Source: JBGCDD01 sp045105075 (GTDB taxonomy: Bacteria; Pseudomonadota; Alphaproteobacteria; Rhodobacterales; Rhodobacteraceae). Taken from it: a stretch of DNA of 15,670 nt. The notes beneath the pieces were generated by a model. The model did not search any database. It had not been told where the DNA came from and saw only the letters and a program-made list of their open reading frames with translations. A program made the position numbers and the translations under genes. The stretch is taken from the NCBI GenBank assembly GCA_045105075.1, contig JBGCDD010000264.1, positions 1 through 15,670 of the forward strand, in the 5' to 3' direction. Below, piece after piece: positions 6,742 to 13,748 of the stretch. Position 1 is the stretch's first letter, and the number at the start of each line of letters is the position of its first letter.

Positions 6742-7413
6742 GTGTTGATCCTGACGCATTCGACTTTGCGCAACCCTGCCATATTGCAGGTGCGCCAACT
6801 CCCGCGCAAATTCTTTGGGCGGGTGGCGGTGTGGCCGCGCGGGCAATGTTCGACCGGCGGGGTGGTGCGATTGTTGGCCGAGTTTCAGGTGCTGCGCTAT
6901 GCGCTGTGCCTGTCGCCGCTGATTGTGATCGCGCTGATCTGGAACGGCGCTGCGTTGCCGCTGTCACAAGCGCCTTTGTTGATGCTGGTGCTCATTTGGA
7001 TTGTGGAAATGCGCGTGTTGCGGGTGCCCAAAACCAAACGCGCGGATCTGATCAAAGCCCCAGATGCGGAACGCGGAATTGATCTGTTGAACGTGCAGGC
7101 GCGCGCCTGTTTGACCAAAATTGCCGCCGGGCGCGAGCTGCGCGCAGGCCAATTGCATCTGGTGGTGGAACAGTCCGAGCTGTGGCGATTTTCGCCGCTG
7201 ACCTATATCTCGGTGCAGTCAGATGACGGCCCGGAAGTGCTTGATCTGAGCGAACCCGAGCAATCGATCCTGCGCGACACCCTGTTCCAGGACCCGCTGA
7301 GCGAGACCCTGTTGCAGCGCATCAATCAATCTCAGGGCGTGTTTCTGCGTGATATCGTGCTAGACGCACGCGGCGTGTCGGCCCATTCACGCCTTGCGGC
7401 GGCGCTCGCCTAG
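6742..7413 (+). CDS. Unknown two-helix membrane protein following the TRAP operon
   Basis: I do not recognise a named family. The frame is 223 codons from the GTG at 6742, but no ribosome binding site precedes it and the first 40 residues look poorly structured. GTG codons at 6862 and 6865 would give about 182 residues beginning VRLLAEFQVLRYAL, just before the hydrophobic part, and are a plausible alternative. Two transmembrane helices follow (YALCLSPLIVIALIW and PLLMLVLIWIVEM). A soluble C-terminal part has AERGIDLLNVQARACLTKIA, a QLHLVVEQSELWRFSPLTYISV strand-rich section and a final VFLRDIVLDARGVSAH. It is co-directional with dctM and may be its last operon gene, yet nothing in it suggests transport. 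Its stop lies 3 bases from the stop of the opposing VWA gene. Confidence 0.65.
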   Translation: MLILTHSTLRNPAILQVRQLPRKFFGRVAVWPRGQCSTGGVVRLLAEFQVLRYALCLSPLIVIALIWNGAALPLSQAPLLMLVLIWIVEMRVLRVPKTKRADLIKAPDAERGIDLLNVQARACLTKIAAGRELRAGQLHLVVEQSELWRFSPLTYISVQSDDGPEVLDLSEPEQSILRDTLFQDPLSETLLQRINQSQGVFLRDIVLDARGVSAHSRLAAALA

Positions 7414-7422
7414 GGCCTAGGC
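7408..7422. repeat. Palindrome spanning two convergent TAG stop codons
   Basis: GCCTAGG and CCTAGGC flank a single G. The TAG of the plus-strand gene (7411-7413) and the TAG of the minus-strand VWA gene (7417-7419) are mirror images inside it. With a one-base centre it is a poor RNA hairpin, so a terminator role is doubtful. Confidence 0.4.
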
Positions 7423-8646
7423 CGACAGATCAATCAAAGTGCCATAGGGCGGCGTTTGAACACGCCCATCCGGCACGGCCCAGATCACTTTTAGACCTTT
7501 AGGCGGGGCCCCCGCATCGCCGTCAAGATCGGTGAACACCACCAAGGCCGCGGCCTCCAACGCCCCAGCTTGCGCCAGAACCGGGGCAAATTGCGTGCCG
7601 CCACCGCGTGGCATATCGGGCAAGGTCAGGTTCTGTTGCGACGGGTCCACGCGGGTACACGAGCGCACCGCATCATCAAACACCATCACATGCAGCTCGG
7701 CGCACATGCGACGCGCAATACCGGTGATCTCGGACCAAAACAGCGCCAGACGCGCCGCGTCGATGCTGCTGGAGGCATCGAGCGCCAGCGCAATGCGCGC
7801 AACATTGGAAAACGGGCGCACTCCGGGTTGAAAGCCGGGCACCGGTTGGTGGGTGCGGTTGGCCTCGGCAACGCTGGCCAACCATCGTCGCGAGGGGCGA
7901 TGTGGGCTTGGCTGGGGCTGGCGCATCAGTGCCGTGCTCAGTTGCGCGCGCAAGATCAACTCCCACGGTGTGCGCGGTTGCGCAATGTCGGCTATGCGGT
8001 GCCCGATGCGGCCCAACCCGCGCCCGGCGCGACGCCCGGCATCCATCGCGCGGGCTGTGTGCTGGGCCCAACGCGCCGTGTCTTCGGTGGGGTTTTTTGG
8101 CTTTGCTGTGCCTTGCTGTGGCTTAAGATCGGCCTGAAACCCCTGTTTTTTGCCAAACTCGCGGTTGCTTTGTCGACGGGATTTATCGCTGGGGCTGGCC
8201 AGCGCAAAATAGAGACGATCTACATCCCACTCAGCCAAGGCGGCCTCGGGCGTGGTTTCAATGTCAAAGCGCGCAGCAAGCAGATCTTGTAGCGTGACGG
8301 CAGGGCGGGGCAGGGCGTGATCGGCCAAAAGCAAGGCCTCGTTCACCAGCGCATCGGCGGCCAGATTGTACAGTTCGGCGTCAAACCCGGCGCCCAGCCG
8401 CGCCTCAAAATCAGCCAGCCGCGCGGGATGGCGCAAGGCAACATGCAGAACATGATGGGCGGCCAGTCCGATCTGTTCATGGCGTGCCAGATTTTCGAAA
8501 TCGGGCCCATAGCTGATCACATCGCCAGTGGTTTGGGTGCGCGGCCCGTCGCGGTGGATGCACCACAGCGACAGCGCCGCAATGGCGGGGTCCTGTTCGG
8601 CCAAGGCTTGCAAGGCCGGGCTGGCGCGGGTGCTGTGCTGGCTCAT
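7417..8646 (-). CDS. VWA-like protein with DUF2201 putative metallopeptidase N-terminal domain
   Basis: The 409-residue protein has two parts. The N-terminal half has the DUF2201 layout, with HHVLHVALRHPAR at residues 64-76 and AADALVNEALLLAD at about 96-109. In most relatives the first motif reads as an HExxH-type zinc site. Here the Glu position is His (HHVLH), so peptidase activity is doubtful. A charged linker (about 150-250) leads to the C-terminal VWA-like domain with MIDAS residues: D290-A-S-S-S294 (DxSxS), T351 in GGGTQF, and D373 in FTDLDGD. Its ATG overlaps the stop of the upstream moxR-type gene by 4 bases (ATGA), so the two are an operon. MoxR ATPase plus VWA pairs are generally metal-ion-insertion or protein-remodelling chaperones; the client is unknown. 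Confidence 0.85.
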   Translation of the reverse strand: MSQHSTRASPALQALAEQDPAIAALSLWCIHRDGPRTQTTGDVISYGPDFENLARHEQIGLAAHHVLHVALRHPARLADFEARLGAGFDAELYNLAADALVNEALLLADHALPRPAVTLQDLLAARFDIETTPEAALAEWDVDRLYFALASPSDKSRRQSNREFGKKQGFQADLKPQQGTAKPKNPTEDTARWAQHTARAMDAGRRAGRGLGRIGHRIADIAQPRTPWELILRAQLSTALMRQPQPSPHRPSRRWLASVAEANRTHQPVPGFQPGVRPFSNVARIALALDASSSIDAARLALFWSEITGIARRMCAELHVMVFDDAVRSCTRVDPSQQNLTLPDMPRGGGTQFAPVLAQAGALEAAALVVFTDLDGDAGAPPKGLKVIWAVPDGRVQTPPYGTLIDLSA

Positions 8647-9746
8647 CCCGCGCTTTGTGCGTCGCGCGCGGCGGCATAGCTGGCATAGGATTTTGAGCTG
8701 CGAAACGCCTCTTGCAGCCCCAGCCCAAGTGCTTTGTCGATCAAGAGTTCGAACCCATGCGTTGTCAACTCGCCCAGGGGCAAGGCGGCGAATGCCGGGC
8801 CCTCAAGCGTGCGAATACCGGCCATCACATCGATCACCGGGGCAATCGTGGTCTTGTCGGTCAGCGTCACCAGTGCATAGATCAGTGCCGTCAGACCGTG
8901 CAGATTCTGCGGGTACATGTCCATGCGGGCGCGCGCCGAAGCCGCAAGCATATCAGCGGCTTGCACTGTGGCGGCGATGTCTTCGGCAATCAGGATGAAT
9001 TCTGCCGCGACCGCATCCCCCAACGTGCCTGCGATCAATACATCGCGCAGGGTTTTGTCGGGAATCGCAAACAGCAGATCGCTGACCCGCGCCCAGGATC
9101 GCGGCGTACAGGCGATCAGATCGCCCCGGCGCAGCGCGGCTTCGGTGGTGTCCAAAAGATCGGGGCGCGTGCGGATGAAGGCCGTGACCGAAGGGTGCAG
9201 ATTGCGCGCAACACCGTAGTTGGCCAGCCAGTCCGAGGCCTCGGCGCGCAGCGACAGGTGGATCAGCCGGTCCGACAGCGCGGTGCCCATTTCATAAGCA
9301 ATCGCGCCGTCCTCGACCGCGTTTCCGGCCGCAACAATAAAGGTGGCATCGGGCAGCGCGTGCTGACCCACGCGGCGTTCCTGCAGCAGGCCGTAAACGG
9401 TGGGTTGCAACATCGGCGGCGCGGCGGTGAGTTCATCCAGAAACAGGATCGCCGGGCGATCATCTTTGGGCAAATCCTCGGGCGGATACCACACCGTGCG
9501 CTTTGTGTCGTGATCATAGAACGGCAATCCGCGCAGATCCTGAGGCTCAATCGTGGTCAGGCGCAGATCAAACAGACGGCTTTTGGTTTCAGCCGCCAGT
9601 TGCTGCACGATCTCGGTTTTGCCGATGCCCGGGCGACCATGCAGCATCCACGAGGCGCGCAGATCGCCTTTGGCTTGGGCAGCAAAACCGGCGCGCAGAG
9701 CGTCCAGCGCTTGACCGGCAGAAACGGCTGGGGTGTTGACAGGCAT
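8643..9746 (-). CDS. MoxR-family AAA+ ATPase
   Basis: The protein has 367 residues from the ATG at 9746, preceded by AAGGAA at 6 bases. It has a Walker A motif GRPGIGKT (residues 37-44), Walker B ILFLDE (100-105) and sensor-1 Asn in VAAGN (138-142). Pre-sensor motifs ALSDRLIHLSL and a TPRSWARVSDLL sensor-2 region follow. The short loop EPQDLRGLPFYD after Walker A is typical of the MoxR branch paired with VWA partners. The C-terminal third is a helical lid. It forms an operon with the VWA/DUF2201 gene (4-base overlap) and lies 53 bases after the end of the slcD-like gene on the same strand. Read-through from the sulfonate operon is therefore possible, though the pair is probably an independent unit. 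Confidence 0.9.
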   Translation of the reverse strand: MPVNTPAVSAGQALDALRAGFAAQAKGDLRASWMLHGRPGIGKTEIVQQLAAETKSRLFDLRLTTIEPQDLRGLPFYDHDTKRTVWYPPEDLPKDDRPAILFLDELTAAPPMLQPTVYGLLQERRVGQHALPDATFIVAAGNAVEDGAIAYEMGTALSDRLIHLSLRAEASDWLANYGVARNLHPSVTAFIRTRPDLLDTTEAALRRGDLIACTPRSWARVSDLLFAIPDKTLRDVLIAGTLGDAVAAEFILIAEDIAATVQAADMLAASARARMDMYPQNLHGLTALIYALVTLTDKTTIAPVIDVMAGIRTLEGPAFAALPLGELTTHGFELLIDKALGLGLQEAFRSSKSYASYAAARDAQSAG

Positions 9747-9799
9747 GGCATGTTCCTTTGGCCCAAACGGTAGCGGTCCATTCGAACAAGGCAAGGGGA

Positions 9800-10930
9800 T
9801 CAAGGCAAAGGGGTCAGAACGTCGCCAAGCTGGTTGCGCGACAGATCGGTGATGCCGATCTGAGCCATTGTGATGCTGAGTTCGTCGCTGATCACGTCCC
9901 AAAGCCGGTGCAACCCGTCTTCGCCGCCTGCTGCGATGGCAAATTGCAGGATGCGGCCCAGAAAGGTGAAGTCGGCCCCGGTGGCCAGCGCTTTGATCAC
10001 GTCTTCGCCGCCGCGTAACCCGCTGTCAAAGAACACCGGAAAATCAGGGCCAACAGCGGCGCGAATTTCGGCCAGCGCGGTGATCGGGGCAGGGGCGCTG
10101 TCGAGCTGTCGCGCGCCGTGGCTTGAGACCTGAATGGCATCGACCCCGGCGGTTTTCAGCGCGGTCGCGTCGTCGCGATCCAGCACGCCCTTGACCACCA
10201 ACTGCCCGGGCCACATGTCGCGCAGGTGCGCCAGAGTCGTCCAATCGGCCCGCGCGCGGCTTTCGGTTCGGTTGAAGTCATATCCCGGCATCTGGAAATT
10301 TGCCATCTTCGGCTTGCCGGCAAACAGCGACGCCAGCGACCAGCGCGGGTGCAACGCGAAATCAACAAACTGACGCGGCCCGATGCGAAACGGCATGGTG
10401 AACCCATGGCGCAACTCGCGCGGACGCCGGCCCACTTCGGGCACATCCACGGTCAGCACGAGGGTCTGATATCCGGCAGCCTTGGCGCGTTCGACCAGCT
10501 TGAACGTGCCACTGCCATCGCCGGTGAAATAAAGCTGAAACCAGGCGTGGCCCTCGGCGGCTTCGATCAATGGCTCCATCGCGGTGCTGGCCACGGTGGA
10601 TACACCCAACGGCACCTTTTCACGCGCCGCCAGCCGGGCCAGCATCAGATCAGCGCCGGGGCCGGACAGATTACACATCCCCATCGGACTGATGCCAAAA
10701 GGTTTTGCCGCATCTGTGCCAAACAAGGGGCGTTGCAATGATCGTGAAGACACATCCTGTAAGATGCGCGGGCGCAGGGTCAAAGCGTCCAATGCGGCGC
10801 GCGCCCGGGTGGCGCCGATTTCGCGCCCTGCGGCGCCATCGATGTAATCAAACACCATCCAGGGCAGGCGTGCCTTGGCCAGTCGGCGCGCATCCGCACT
10901 TGAATGGATGTGCAGATGCGCGCGCGCCAT
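9800..10930 (-). CDS. slcD: FMN-dependent 2-hydroxyacid dehydrogenase, probable sulfolactate dehydrogenase (SlcD-like)
   Basis: The 376-residue protein belongs to the LldD/glycolate oxidase family. Visible sites are Y29 in FDYIDG, the FMN-binding WFQLY (130-134), TVDVPEVGRRPRE (160-172), K247 in VVKG, the catalytic His271 and Arg274 in SSHGARQLD (269-277), and the FMN-phosphate loop DSGLRGGED with FLGR (302-326). The usual signature is SNHGGRQ; here two positions differ but His and Arg remain. Its start overlaps the comE stop by one base (TGATG) and has no ribosome binding site, so it is translationally coupled. In Roseovarius nubinhibens SlcD is a membrane-bound sulfolactate dehydrogenase supplying sulfopyruvate to ComDE. 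Position directly after comDE supports that role here. A plain L-lactate dehydrogenase role is less likely but not excluded by sequence. Confidence 0.8.
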   Translation of the reverse strand: MARAHLHIHSSADARRLAKARLPWMVFDYIDGAAGREIGATRARAALDALTLRPRILQDVSSRSLQRPLFGTDAAKPFGISPMGMCNLSGPGADLMLARLAAREKVPLGVSTVASTAMEPLIEAAEGHAWFQLYFTGDGSGTFKLVERAKAAGYQTLVLTVDVPEVGRRPRELRHGFTMPFRIGPRQFVDFALHPRWSLASLFAGKPKMANFQMPGYDFNRTESRARADWTTLAHLRDMWPGQLVVKGVLDRDDATALKTAGVDAIQVSSHGARQLDSAPAPITALAEIRAAVGPDFPVFFDSGLRGGEDVIKALATGADFTFLGRILQFAIAAGGEDGLHRLWDVISDELSITMAQIGITDLSRNQLGDVLTPLP

Positions 10931-11484
10931 CAGGCTTTGACGGAGTCCATGAACCGGTCGCGGATCGAGACCGGATCGCGGGTGATGACGGGCAGCTTGA
11001 TGTTGCCGCTGTCGCATTTGCACACGATGATGGTCATCTTCTTGCTGTCGATGGCCGCCTGCAACACGTCGCCGGTGTCTTTCGCCTGGCACTCGATCAC
11101 CGTGTCACACCCACAGGCCTTGGCCACTGCCGTCAGCGAGGTTTTCTTGCCCGCATAGGTCGGCTGATCGCCGGTTGAGCCGTAAGATCCGTTGTCAACG
11201 ATCAACAGGATGAAGTTGTCGGCCACGTTGTTTGCAATGGTCGGCAGCGTGCCAAAGTTGGTCAAAACTGAGCCATCGCCGTCAATGGAAATGACCGTTT
11301 TGTCCTGTGCCAGCGCCAGACCCAACCCGATGGACGAGGCCAGACCCATAGTGCCCAACATATAGAAATTGGTGGGTTGGTCGTCGATCATGTGCAGTTC
11401 CTGGCTGGGCAGGCCGATGTTGCACACCACCAGTTGGTCACGCAGAATGGGCGCGATTTCGCGCAATACGTCAGAGCGGATCAT
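10930..11484 (-). CDS. comE: Sulfopyruvate decarboxylase beta subunit
   Basis: The protein has 184 residues, the usual size of the beta subunit. It carries the thiamine-diphosphate-binding half of the enzyme. The GDGS motif starts at residue 69 and the matching Asn98 is in LLIVDN, giving the classical GDG-x26-N diphosphate/Mg site, followed by GSYGSTGDQPTYAG. CNIGLPSQEL and NFYMLGTMGLASSIGLGLAL are characteristic of ComE and the related phosphonopyruvate decarboxylases. The start at 11484 is fixed by GGGAGG 6 bases upstream and the one-base TGATG overlap with comD. With ComD it decarboxylates 3-sulfopyruvate to sulfoacetaldehyde in the cytoplasm. Phosphonopyruvate decarboxylase is the main alternative; split alpha/beta genes beside dihydroxypropanesulfonate-type dehydrogenases favour sulfopyruvate. 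Confidence 0.9.
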   Translation of the reverse strand: MIRSDVLREIAPILRDQLVVCNIGLPSQELHMIDDQPTNFYMLGTMGLASSIGLGLALAQDKTVISIDGDGSVLTNFGTLPTIANNVADNFILLIVDNGSYGSTGDQPTYAGKKTSLTAVAKACGCDTVIECQAKDTGDVLQAAIDSKKMTIIVCKCDSGNIKLPVITRDPVSIRDRFMDSVKA

Positions 11485-11981
11485 CAGTAGCCTCCCCAAA
11501 AGCTGGCATCGGTCAGGATGGCCACAGGTTTGTTGCACATGAACGTGTATTTCAGGATCGCGTCCAGCTCGTCGGCGTCCTCGCGTTTGTGAAAGTGATA
11601 GGTCGGGATGTGCAGCTGGTCTAAAAGCGCCTTGGTGTGCACGGCCATTTCGACCTGACAGGCCACGGGTTCGCCCAACTCGCCGCGATAGGAAATCAGC
11701 ATCGGCAGCGGCATGCGGTAGAATTGGGTCAGCGTAACCAGCGTGTTGACCGTCACGCCTATTGCCGTGTTCTGCATGATGATCGCCGGGCGCACGCCGC
11801 CCATGAACGAGCCTGCGCACAGACCCATGCCTTCGTCTTCTTTGTTGGCAGGAACGTGGCGGATTTCGGGGCGGGCTTCGACTTCTTCGATCACGCCGCC
11901 CAGCTGTTTGCAGGGCACGGTGGTGACAAAGCCGATCTCGTTTTTGACAAAGTCGTCAACGATTTGTGTGTGGATGCTCAA
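11484..11981 (-). CDS. comD: Sulfopyruvate decarboxylase alpha subunit, TTG start
   Basis: The protein has 165 residues when started at the TTG at 11981 (read as MSIHTQIVDDFVKNEI), which follows AGGAG by 10 bases. No ATG or GTG start fits, since the frame upstream runs into hpsP. The protein is the pyrimidine-binding half. It has TTVPCKQLGGVIEEVE (residues 20-35), the HVPANKEDEGMGLCAG motif whose Glu (E48 or E50) is expected to activate thiamine diphosphate, IIMQNTAIGVTVNTL and a PMLISYRGELGEP segment. It forms an alpha/beta enzyme with ComE. The gene starts 25 bases after the hpsP-like stop, the only real gap within this operon, and ends overlapping comE by one base. Confidence 0.9.
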   Translation of the reverse strand: MSIHTQIVDDFVKNEIGFVTTVPCKQLGGVIEEVEARPEIRHVPANKEDEGMGLCAGSFMGGVRPAIIMQNTAIGVTVNTLVTLTQFYRMPLPMLISYRGELGEPVACQVEMAVHTKALLDQLHIPTYHFHKREDADELDAILKYTFMCNKPVAILTDASFWGGY

Positions 11982-12006
11982 GGTCTGAAAACTCCTGTGA
12001 AAGCTG

Positions 12007-12990
12007 TTAGAACGGGGAAAGGATGATTTTGGGCGCGGCTGCACGGCCTGCGCGAATGTCGGAAAACGCCTGCGCACCGTCGGCCAAAGCGCGGGTTTCG
12101 CTCCAGTTCAGGGCGCCAAGGCGGCCTTCAAACATGGCGCGGGCGGTTTGGCGGAAATCTTCGGCGGTGTAGGTATAAGTGCCGATAAAGGTGATCTCTT
12201 GCAGGGTCATGCGGCGAATATCGAGCCCGCCAGTGTCTTCGCCCAGACCAATATGGGTGATCACGCCGCCCGGGCGCGCATGGGCCGATGCGGTGGCGCG
12301 CGTGGCGCTGTAGCCGACGCCGTCGAGCACCAGATCAAACTGCGCATCCCCGTTCAATTCTTCCGGGGCGATTGCGTTTTGATGGCAATGATCGCGCAAA
12401 TAGCTGCGCCGCTGGGCGTTTGGTTCAACAATTGTGATCGCGCCCGCGCCCTGCGCGGCGAGCGACAAGGCCCCGCCCAGACCAATCGCGCCGCCGCCCA
12501 AAACCAGCGCCGTTTCAGCAGGCCCACCAAGCGCCGTTTGCGCGAGACGCACCGCATGCCAGCCGCAGGCAATCGGTTCGGCCAGTGCGGCCTGTTCCAG
12601 CGCAATGGTATCGGGAACTTCAACCAGATTGTCGCCCGGCATCGAGAGCCATTCGGCAAACCCGCCTTCGCGCGGCGGCATCGAAATGATCTGTCGATCC
12701 GGGCACAGGTTGTCGCGCCCGGCCACGCAAGCCGGGCAAGCGCCGCACGTCACCAGCGGATTGACCGTCACACGGGTGCCATCACGCGGCCCGCCCGTGA
12801 TCACGCCGCCCACTTCGTGACCTAAAATCAGCGGGGCAGGGCGGCGGTTGTCATGGCCCAGATAGGCGTGCATGTCCGACCCGCATATGCCCACTGCTTG
12901 CACCTTGATCAAATGTCCATCACCGGCCACAGGATCGGGCATATCGCGGTAGGTCAGGGTTTCGGGGGCGTCGTAAACCAGAGCTTTCAT
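12007..12990 (-). CDS. hpsP: Zinc-dependent medium-chain alcohol dehydrogenase (HpsP-like)
   Basis: The 327-residue protein is an MDR of the sorbitol/threonine dehydrogenase type. Catalytic zinc residues are C36 in GICGSD, H58 and E59 in GHEVGG. The structural zinc lobe has C82, C85, C88 and C96 (CGACPACVAGRDNLC). The Rossmann loop is LVLGGGAIGLGGAL (about residues 164-177), with E in TIVEPN indicating NAD preference. The ATG overlaps the upstream SDR stop by 4 bases (ATGA). In Cupriavidus pinatubonensis, HpsO and HpsP are assigned as DHPS 2-dehydrogenases that together interconvert the DHPS enantiomers for HpsN. The operon context here suggests the same. Assignment of the letters O and P to SDR and MDR follows my recollection and should be checked. 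Confidence 0.8.
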   Translation of the reverse strand: MKALVYDAPETLTYRDMPDPVAGDGHLIKVQAVGICGSDMHAYLGHDNRRPAPLILGHEVGGVITGGPRDGTRVTVNPLVTCGACPACVAGRDNLCPDRQIISMPPREGGFAEWLSMPGDNLVEVPDTIALEQAALAEPIACGWHAVRLAQTALGGPAETALVLGGGAIGLGGALSLAAQGAGAITIVEPNAQRRSYLRDHCHQNAIAPEELNGDAQFDLVLDGVGYSATRATASAHARPGGVITHIGLGEDTGGLDIRRMTLQEITFIGTYTYTAEDFRQTARAMFEGRLGALNWSETRALADGAQAFSDIRAGRAAAPKIILSPF

Positions 12991-13748
12991 TTCGCGGTAT
13001 ATCCTCCGTCGACCATCAAAAGCTGACCTGTCACGTAAGCTGAAGCGTGCGAACATAAAAACAGAAGCGGCCCGTCGATGTCTTCAAGTTGACCATTGCG
13101 TCCGATACAGGTTTGCGCCGCGTTGCGCGCTGCCCGATCCGGATCATCGAACACTGGCGCGGTAAGTTCAGTGGGGAAAAAACCGGGGCCAATGGCGTTG
13201 GCTGTGATGCCATGAGGGGACCAGGCCTCTGCCATGGCGCGCGTCATCTGGACGATGCCAGCTTTCGTCGTGCCATAGGCGATGCCCCCGGGGAATGCAC
13301 GAGAGGTCTGAAGCGAGGCGAAATTCACAATCCGCCCCCAGCCTGCCGTTTTCATCGGTGCGATCAGGGCCTGGCTCAGGAAAAAAGGCGCAGTCAGATT
13401 GACCGCAAGGGTGGCATCCCAACCGCCCTGTGTCACGTTGTCTGCCGTTTCGCGGGTGTTCAATCCGGCGGCATGCACCAGAATATTGGGCGCTCCAAAC
13501 CGCGAGCTGATGGCCGCGACTGTGTCGTTCAACTTGTCCGTCTGGGTGATGTCGGTGGCAACCACATGGGCGTTTGGGCCCATTTCGCTCTGCCAATCCA
13601 ACAACTCGGACTCGCGCCGCGCGACGCCGACAACTTGGGCGCCGGCGCGGATCAACGCGCTGGCCGCCTGTCGCCCCAGCCCGGAACTGGCGCCTGTGAC
13701 ACAAGCGACAAAACCGGACAGATCAAAAAGATCGCGTGGGTCAGCCAT
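12987..13748 (-). CDS. hpsO: Short-chain dehydrogenase (HpsO-like)
   Basis: The protein has 253 residues from the ATG at 13748 (MADPRDLFDLSG), typical for classical SDRs. A longer frame reaching 13874 only reads into the overlapping hpsN gene. The cofactor loop is TGASSGLG (residues 18-25), D66 follows in TDIT, and the NNAG motif is altered to HAAG (92-95). The catalytic set is N117, S145, Y158 and K162 (YGTTK), with IGPGFFPTEL (186-195) after it. VDGGY near the C terminus is standard. Its start codon overlaps the hpsN stop (ATGGCTGA), and no strong ribosome binding site is present, so translation probably depends on ribosomes finishing hpsN. The likely role is NAD-dependent 2-dehydrogenation of DHPS in partnership with HpsP. 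Confidence 0.82.
   Translation of the reverse strand: MADPRDLFDLSGFVACVTGASSGLGRQAASALIRAGAQVVGVARRESELLDWQSEMGPNAHVVATDITQTDKLNDTVAAISSRFGAPNILVHAAGLNTRETADNVTQGGWDATLAVNLTAPFFLSQALIAPMKTAGWGRIVNFASLQTSRAFPGGIAYGTTKAGIVQMTRAMAEAWSPHGITANAIGPGFFPTELTAPVFDDPDRAARNAAQTCIGRNGQLEDIDGPLLFLCSHASAYVTGQLLMVDGGYTAK

Noticed and set aside
9768..9802. Two imperfect direct repeats (AAGGCAA plus GGGG) between the slcD-like and moxR genes
   Set aside because: Short and imperfect, with no sign of a mobile element end or of a terminator.
10931..11092. Longer N terminus for the SlcD-like enzyme
   Set aside because: The added residues are comE sequence read out of frame; the TGATG overlap at 10930 fixes the start.
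11485..11820. Longer N terminus for comE reaching into comD
   Set aside because: The added part is Arg/His-rich shadow sequence; GGGAGG and the TGATG overlap support the start at 11484.
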